A stretch of 58,660 bases of DNA, from NCBI GenBank assembly GCA_020847635.1, contig JADLBQ010000043.1, positions 1 through 58,660 of the forward strand, read 5' to 3'. The DNA comes from Bacteroidia bacterium (GTDB lineage: Bacteria > Bacteroidota > Bacteroidia > AKYH767-A > OLB10). Position numbers and translations under genes: made by a program. The notes beneath the pieces are model-generated. The model searched no databases and was not told where the DNA came from. It worked only from the letters and a program-made list of their open reading frames with translations. Positions 54,043 through 58,660 of the stretch are shown here, piece after piece (position 1 is the stretch's first letter; every line of letters starts with the position of its first letter).

Positions 54043-55557
54043 TTATTTCCAGAAAAAAATATCTGCTTTGTTTTTCGGTCTTCGTTCCTGCTGCCAGCTG
54101 AATCCCCTTAAACGAAACTCATTTGGATTGGTATCTGCAATTGGGAATAGTGTTCCCTCCGGCAATACATATAAATGTATTCCTGATACTTTCCCGTTTT
54201 CAATCCGAATGGTCATATCTGTACAATCTGCTCGATTGACTCCTGTAATTCTTCCCTTGCTGTTCTTAACATGGTAAACCGACTGCCCGTTACCTTCAAC
54301 CTGAATATAGTCCAGTTTGCTGTCCTGAAAATAACCGGTCATATCTTTCCCTCTTATCTGGTCAAACCGGACACTGTCAACCGGTGAAGAAATAAAGGCT
54401 GAATTGAAGAGCAGCATTCTGTCAATTTTACCCTGGTTTACTAGAATGTAAACCGAATCAGCTGAAAGCTGATTGCTATCACTCCAGAGAACAGGCAGGC
54501 CATATAATCTGAAAGTACTGTCTGAGCTATAGTAAGCCAATGAATCACATTTTCCCTGAAGATCGGATTTAAAAATGCGGCAATGATGATAGGCAAACCA
54601 CTTTCGATCAACTGTATGAAGGCTGTCCCATGTTGCATATAAGGTGTCTGAATGAAGAAACAGCGAATCTCTGCTTATCAGTTGAGATAATAATGCATCA
54701 CCGGTTATCAGGCTGTAACATTTCCCATCATCGTAATCCATTTTCCGGCCCGATACAATCGCATTGTTTACATGGTCTTTAACTCTCACATTATTAAAAG
54801 CCGTTCCAACTGATAATTGACTGTCATAAAATAAACTGTCTGCAAATAAGGTTTGCTCTTTTGAAACAACATAAGTATCTTTTCCAAACCAGGATTTACC
54901 GGTTTCTGTCTCATACCAGCCATTCCTGCAGTAAATCCATGAACTATCGTTACCTTTCGATTCAATAATTGTAAATCCGGTAAAAAACACCTTCTTACCC
55001 GGAGGTGAATACTGCATGGAGTCGGCAGTCAGCTGGTACCTCGGATTGTCAAGTTCTACAGAATCTTTAAAGAATAAGATCTTTTGCTCTGAGAAATAGG
55101 TTCCACGTTTACTTTTCAGAATATTCTCACCATCCTTAATAACAGCTCCGGTTGAATAGGTTGCCTGATCAGTTTCCAGGCTGTAATTCAGTTCATCTGA
55201 TGATAAGGTCATTTTTCCGTCATCCATCACAACATTCTTTTGCATAATTGCCAGGCTGTTCTTCCCAAAATATAACAATCTCTCACCGGTAATAGTCAGG
55301 CTGTCTTTCTGAACAATTTTTACATTTCCAAATGCTTCAAAGAGGTTTTCCTCGCTAAACCGGTAAGCACTGTCACAAAACATAACGGCATCGCTGTGAC
55401 TAAACTGAACATTGCCAATCAGGCGGGCTGCATTTTTTCCGAGTTTTTCATCGCCTTCAAGAATGTCTGCATTCAGCAGATTAATCCTTTTCCCCTCCTG
55501 GGCAAAACTTTTGCTAACCAGAGAAAGAAACAGAATCAGGAAAAGAAGGAAACGCAT
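54043..55557 (-). CDS. OstA-like protein (LptA/LptD N-terminal-type domain)
   Basis: 504 residues with a signal peptide (MRFLLFLILFLSLVSKSFAQ). The body is made of OstA-type beta-jellyroll repeats (LIGNVQFSHSDAVMFCDSAYRF; AFGNVKIVQKDSLTITGERLLYFG; AFNNVRVKDHVNNAIVSGRKMDY), the fold that bridges LPS across the periplasm in LptA and LptD. No barrel domain follows, so it is not LptD. Bacteroidota commonly carry such long OstA-like proteins; LPS transport is the likely role. It is convergent with the 895-residue protein gene, 33 bp apart. Confidence 0.8.
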   Translation of the reverse strand: MRFLLFLILFLSLVSKSFAQEGKRINLLNADILEGDEKLGKNAARLIGNVQFSHSDAVMFCDSAYRFSEENLFEAFGNVKIVQKDSLTITGERLLYFGKNSLAIMQKNVVMDDGKMTLSSDELNYSLETDQATYSTGAVIKDGENILKSKRGTYFSEQKILFFKDSVELDNPRYQLTADSMQYSPPGKKVFFTGFTIIESKGNDSSWIYCRNGWYETETGKSWFGKDTYVVSKEQTLFADSLFYDSQLSVGTAFNNVRVKDHVNNAIVSGRKMDYDDGKCYSLITGDALLSQLISRDSLFLHSDTLYATWDSLHTVDRKWFAYHHCRIFKSDLQGKCDSLAYYSSDSTFRLYGLPVLWSDSNQLSADSVYILVNQGKIDRMLLFNSAFISSPVDSVRFDQIRGKDMTGYFQDSKLDYIQVEGNGQSVYHVKNSKGRITGVNRADCTDMTIRIENGKVSGIHLYVLPEGTLFPIADTNPNEFRLRGFSWQQERRPKNKADIFFWK

Positions 55558-55573
55558 TTTCTTTTTGATGCAG

Positions 55574-55581
55574 CGAAAATA
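55574..55581 (-). promoter_or_regulatory. Candidate -7 element of the OstA-like gene
   Basis: On the minus strand TATTTTCG, one change from TAnnTTTG, lies 17 bp before the ATG in the 41-bp gap after cinA. cinA is on the same strand, so readthrough is also possible. Confidence 0.3.
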
Positions 55582-55598
55582 AACTTAAGCAACTGAAT

Positions 55599-56843
55599 TT
55601 ATTTTGCTGTTTTCATGACTTCTTTTAATAACATAAATAATACACTTTGAGCGGCAACCTCAATTACCCGAAACCGGTCATTGCCAAGCTGGAATTTCCG
55701 GGTTACAATTCCATTCGGACCGGCAACAGCAGCCCATACTGTTCCAACTGGCTTCTCAGCCGAACCTCCATCGGGACCTGCTATTCCGGATGTTGCCAGA
55801 GCATAATCTGTTTTAAACAGTTTGCAGGCATTACCAGCCATTTCTCTTACTGTTTCTTCACTGACTGCCCCTTGTTGCCTTAAAGTCTCAGTCTTGACTT
55901 TCAGCAGATCCTGTTTAAGCTCATTGCTATAGGTTATCAGTCCGCCTTTAAAGTAAGCTGAACTTCCCGGAATACTGGTTAGCTTATGACTAACCTTTCC
56001 CCCGGTACAACTTTCGGTTGCAATCACTGTTGCATTCCGTACTTTCAATTCTTCCCCTACTCTTTTCTCCAAGGTATCTGTATCAAATCCGAATACATAA
56101 TTTTTAATCAAAGGCAACAGTTTCTCAATTTCTTTTTCCATTTCATTTAAACTGTTTTCATTTGAATTTAATATTGAAAGCCGGAGTCTGACCATTCCAA
56201 TGGACGGCAGGTACGCCAGTTTGATTTGTTTGGGCAGATCCTCTTCCCAGCCTTTTATTTTTTCAGCAATTACTGATTCACCGATTCCTTGAGTTAATAT
56301 CGTACGATGAACAATTGCAGGCAGATTAAATTTAAGCCTGAGCTCAGGCAAAACATAACCTGTCATCATTGCTTGCATTTCATGCGGAACACCCGGCATG
56401 GAAACAAAGACTTTCTGATTTTTATCAAACCACATTCCAGGTGCTGTTCCATTCTTATTATAAATGGTTTTACACAATTGCGGTACTTCAGCCTGCTGGC
56501 GGTTAATGGGTGTTACTTCCTTACCTCGAGAACGGAATAATGCTTCAATGTCCTGATAAGCAGTCTCATCAAATCTTAGATCAGAGTTAAAATAGTTACA
56601 AAGTGCCGGTTTTGTCAAATCATCACTGGTAGGTCCTAGTCCTCCAGTAATTAAAATAATATCTGCTCTTGATTCGGCTGCTTTAAAGGCGTCAAGGATA
56701 TGTTCCATCCTGTCCGGAACTGAGGTAATTTGATTTACTTTGATGCCGATTGAATTTAATTGCTGAGCCATCCATGCCGAGTTTGTATCAACAATCTGAC
56801 CAATTAAAATCTCATCCCCAATCGTTATAATTTCTGTTTGCAT
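55599..56843 (-). CDS. cinA: CinA-family protein (MoaB-like domain plus nicotinamide-nucleotide amidase)
   Basis: 414 residues. The N-terminal MoCF-like domain (TIGDEILIGQIVDTNSAWMA; ITGGLGPTSDDLT; SMPGVPHEMQAMM) is followed by a C-terminal PncC domain (ATESCTGGKVSHKLTSIPGSS; GGLITYSNELKQDLL; ATSGIAGPDGGSAEKPVGTVW). PncC removes the amide of nicotinamide mononucleotide in NAD salvage, and the N-terminal domain in related proteins has ADP-ribose pyrophosphatase activity. Both domains look intact. Starts at ATG 56843. Confidence 0.94.
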   Translation of the reverse strand: MQTEIITIGDEILIGQIVDTNSAWMAQQLNSIGIKVNQITSVPDRMEHILDAFKAAESRADIILITGGLGPTSDDLTKPALCNYFNSDLRFDETAYQDIEALFRSRGKEVTPINRQQAEVPQLCKTIYNKNGTAPGMWFDKNQKVFVSMPGVPHEMQAMMTGYVLPELRLKFNLPAIVHRTILTQGIGESVIAEKIKGWEEDLPKQIKLAYLPSIGMVRLRLSILNSNENSLNEMEKEIEKLLPLIKNYVFGFDTDTLEKRVGEELKVRNATVIATESCTGGKVSHKLTSIPGSSAYFKGGLITYSNELKQDLLKVKTETLRQQGAVSEETVREMAGNACKLFKTDYALATSGIAGPDGGSAEKPVGTVWAAVAGPNGIVTRKFQLGNDRFRVIEVAAQSVLFMLLKEVMKTAK

Positions 56844-56875
56844 ACTTATGAAACCGTTATGAAAATCTTAGAAGG

Positions 56876-56901
56876 CAAATTTAATCTGAAAGCAGTGGCA
56901 A
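56876..56901 (-). promoter_or_regulatory. Candidate promoter of cinA
   Basis: On the minus strand TAAATTTG (56876-56883) is an exact TAnnTTTG match, with TTG (56899-56901) 15 bp upstream of it. Spacing is a little short of the usual 17-23 bp. The -7 element ends 33 bp before the cinA ATG. Confidence 0.42.
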
Positions 56902-56932
56902 CATCTTTGAACTCTCTTAGCAAATAACGTCT

Positions 56933-57649
56933 ATGAAATCATTTAAACTTTTTATTCTGGCAGTTTTGTTCCAATCCTGCAATGTTCAGTCACAGGTAAC
57001 AACCAAAGATATCTTAAATGTAATCAGCGGTTCAACAAGTGGCTTCACTAATGAAGAGGCAGTCAGGGCACTTAAAGAGGCATTAACAATTGGCAGTTCC
57101 AATTCTGCGGGTAATGCTTCAAAACCGGATGGTTATTATCTGAATCCATTAATTAAGATTCCATTCCCTGAGGAGGCAAAAAAAATGGAGGAAACCCTAA
57201 ACAGTCTTGGTTTTTCTAAACAGACTGCTGAATTTATAAAAACAATGAACCGGGCAGCTGAAGATGCAGCTAAGCAAGCGGCTCCGGTTTTTGCTAAGGC
57301 CATTACTAAAATGACTATTACCGATGGAATTAATATTGTCAAAGGCAGCGACAATGCAGCAACTCAGTATCTGATCAATACTACTTCAATTTCTCTTAAG
57401 CAAGCCTTTGCACCGATAGTCAAACAGTCACTGCAAAAGGTTGAAATTACAAAATACTGGAATCCCCTGATGACTGCTTACAACCAGGTTCCGTTTGTAT
57501 CACCAATGAATCCAAATCTGGATGAGTATGTTACTCAAAAAGCCATTGACGGGTTGTTTGTACTGATTGCCAGGGAGGAGTTAAAAATCAGAAAGGACCC
57601 GTTAGCTCGAACTACTGAATTATTAAAAAGGGTTTTTGGAAGTCATTAA
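56933..57649 (+). CDS. DUF4197 family lipoprotein
   Basis: 238 residues. The N-terminus ends in a lipobox-like LFQSC (Cys16). The mature part matches DUF4197: TNEEAVRALKEALTIGSSNS, IPFPEEAKKMEETL, MTITDGINIVKGSDNAATQYL and the closing segment with KYWNPLMTAYNQVPF and AIDGLFVLIAREE. It is mostly helical and probably periplasmic. The family has no settled function. It is divergent from cinA. Confidence 0.85.
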   Translation: MKSFKLFILAVLFQSCNVQSQVTTKDILNVISGSTSGFTNEEAVRALKEALTIGSSNSAGNASKPDGYYLNPLIKIPFPEEAKKMEETLNSLGFSKQTAEFIKTMNRAAEDAAKQAAPVFAKAITKMTITDGINIVKGSDNAATQYLINTTSISLKQAFAPIVKQSLQKVEITKYWNPLMTAYNQVPFVSPMNPNLDEYVTQKAIDGLFVLIAREELKIRKDPLARTTELLKRVFGSH

Positions 57650-57722
57650 GCAGTTTCTTCTGCCTGCCGTAAGAAAATAAAGGATAATTTTTTCTGCTTT
57701 CTTTGCGTGAATCCATTAAACG

Positions 57723-58484
57723 ATGTCAATTATTCTAATCACCGGAGTATCCTCCGGAATTGGAAAGGCAACAGCCATCAAGTTTGCTCAACAAGGCTGG
57801 GATGTGATTATTACTGCCAGAAGAAAAGACCGGCTCCACCAAATTGCATCAGAAATAAAATCTGTAACCGGCTCATCGGCTTTACCTCTTGATTTTGATG
57901 TGCAAAACAGGAATGAAACCGAGCAGCGTCTGAATTCCATCCCTGAGAACTGGAAATCCATTGATGTACTGCTAAATAATGCCGGCCTTGCCAGAGGAAT
58001 TTCAGCCATCCAGGATGGTGATATTGAAGATTGGGAAACAATGATTGATACCAATATCAAAGGGTTGCTCTATGTTTCTAAAGTCATTATGCCCTGGATG
58101 ATAGAACGCAAAAAGGGGCATATTATCAACCTGAGCTCAGTTGCTGGTAAAGAAGTCTATCCGGGAGGGAATGTTTATTGCGCCACAAAGCATGCTGTTG
58201 ATGCTATCAACAAAGCAATGCGAATGGATCTACTGGAGTATGGAATCAAAGTCACCTCAGTTAACCCGGGGATGACAGACACCGAATTTTCATTAGTCAG
58301 GTTCAAAGGTGACTCCGGCCGGGCTCACCGGGCTTACAGCGGTTATGAACCTCTTCATGCTGATGATGTTGCTGAAGTTATCTATTTTGCTGCAACCCGC
58401 CCTTCTCATGTCTGCCTTAATGAAATCATTTTAACTCCTACAGCTCAGGCCAATGCAATCCTTCCAATTAAAAGAACTCTATGA
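57723..58484 (+). CDS. Short-chain dehydrogenase/reductase, YdfG-like
   Basis: 253 residues of the classical SDR fold: cofactor loop GVSSGIG (residues 8-14), NNAG, catalytic Ser in NLSSVAG, and Tyr/Lys in YCATKHAVD. The residues after the second strand (TARRKDR) favour NADP(H). The closest known type by layout is YdfG, an NADP-dependent serine/3-hydroxy acid dehydrogenase, but the substrate cannot be fixed. It overlaps the next gene by 4 nt (ATGA). Confidence 0.9.
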   Translation: MSIILITGVSSGIGKATAIKFAQQGWDVIITARRKDRLHQIASEIKSVTGSSALPLDFDVQNRNETEQRLNSIPENWKSIDVLLNNAGLARGISAIQDGDIEDWETMIDTNIKGLLYVSKVIMPWMIERKKGHIINLSSVAGKEVYPGGNVYCATKHAVDAINKAMRMDLLEYGIKVTSVNPGMTDTEFSLVRFKGDSGRAHRAYSGYEPLHADDVAEVIYFAATRPSHVCLNEIILTPTAQANAILPIKRTL

Positions 58485-58660
58485 AATACCTGCTCCTGGC
58501 TTTATTTGCAGTAACGCTGCACTCCTGTAAACCCCATAAGCAGGTTGATCTTATTCTTTACAATGGGAAAATTTATACTGTTGACAGTAATTTTTCGGTT
58601 GTATCGGCCATTGTAATTGATCAGGGAAAAATTATTGAGACCGGCTATGACGATATTACA
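58481..58660 (+). CDS. Amidohydrolase-family lipoprotein, 5' part only
   Basis: Sixty codons are present before the window ends. The N-terminus has a signal ending LHSCK (lipobox, Cys16), then VDLILYNGKIYTVDSNFSVV and AIVIDQGKIIETG, the N-terminal beta-sandwich typical of YtcJ-like metal-dependent amidohydrolases. The metal site lies beyond the edge. It is coupled to the SDR gene by the ATGA overlap. Confidence 0.8.
   Translation, partial: MKYLLLALFAVTLHSCKPHKQVDLILYNGKIYTVDSNFSVVSAIVIDQGKIIETGYDDIT

Overview
The window looks like chromosome of a Bacteroidota bacterium. The evidence is a secreted protein with a type IX secretion C-terminal sorting tail (10055-11482), an OstA-like LPS-transport protein, LpxD, a GldI-like FKBP lipoprotein, RluB with a long basic N-terminal extension, a TANFOR-like giant surface protein, and several intergenic matches to the Bacteroidota -7 promoter motif TAnnTTTG. 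No rRNA, tRNA or CRISPR array was seen. Genus cannot be set from this sequence.

Layout. (1) 1-6.6 kb is an accessory, decaying island: two IS200-like Y1 transposase genes wrapped in arrays of short GAA-loop palindromes, a type I restriction-modification hsdM with an in-frame stop, an hsdS cut off from hsdM by the second transposase cassette, a leftover hsdS tail, and a broken IS1182-like transposase. No hsdR is present. (2) 6.7-15.7 kb is housekeeping: msrA, a phospholipase D-type synthase, gcvT, a T9SS-secreted choice-of-anchor B protein, then an arginine neighbourhood (arginine decarboxylase, divergent arginase, argS). (3) 15.9-22.6 kb is one 2242-residue NRPS-PKS-aminotransferase megasynthase (A-PCP-KS-AT-ACP-AMT) with no releasing domain and no other biosynthetic genes beside it. 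(4) 22.7-32.1 kb is core again: phosphohexomutase, a DUF2279 protein, tyrS, rluB with an rsmI-like gene, and a minus-strand run ffh-folD-nrnA-FKBP. (5) 32.2-41.8 kb is a three-gene minus-strand envelope operon: outer-membrane beta-barrel, 1932-residue TANFOR-like protein, FN3 protein. (6) 42-46.7 kb is truA, an MsbA-like ABC exporter, lpxD and a SpoIIE-type phosphatase. (7) 46.6-50.5 kb is a polysaccharide export trio (Wzx-, Wzz- and O-antigen ligase-like). (8) 50.6-58.7 kb holds rnhB, an 895-residue anchored protein, an OstA-like protein, cinA, a DUF4197 lipoprotein, an SDR oxidoreductase and the start of an amidohydrolase.

The best candidates for something undescribed are the lone megasynthase, whose adenylation pocket reads like a proline code and whose product could in principle release itself as a lactam, and the barrel/TANFOR/FN3 operon. 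The first 6 kb is a clear record of palindromic-repeat and Y1-transposase activity dismantling a restriction-modification operon.

All family calls come from reading motifs and lengths by eye. No database search, structure prediction or alignment was run.
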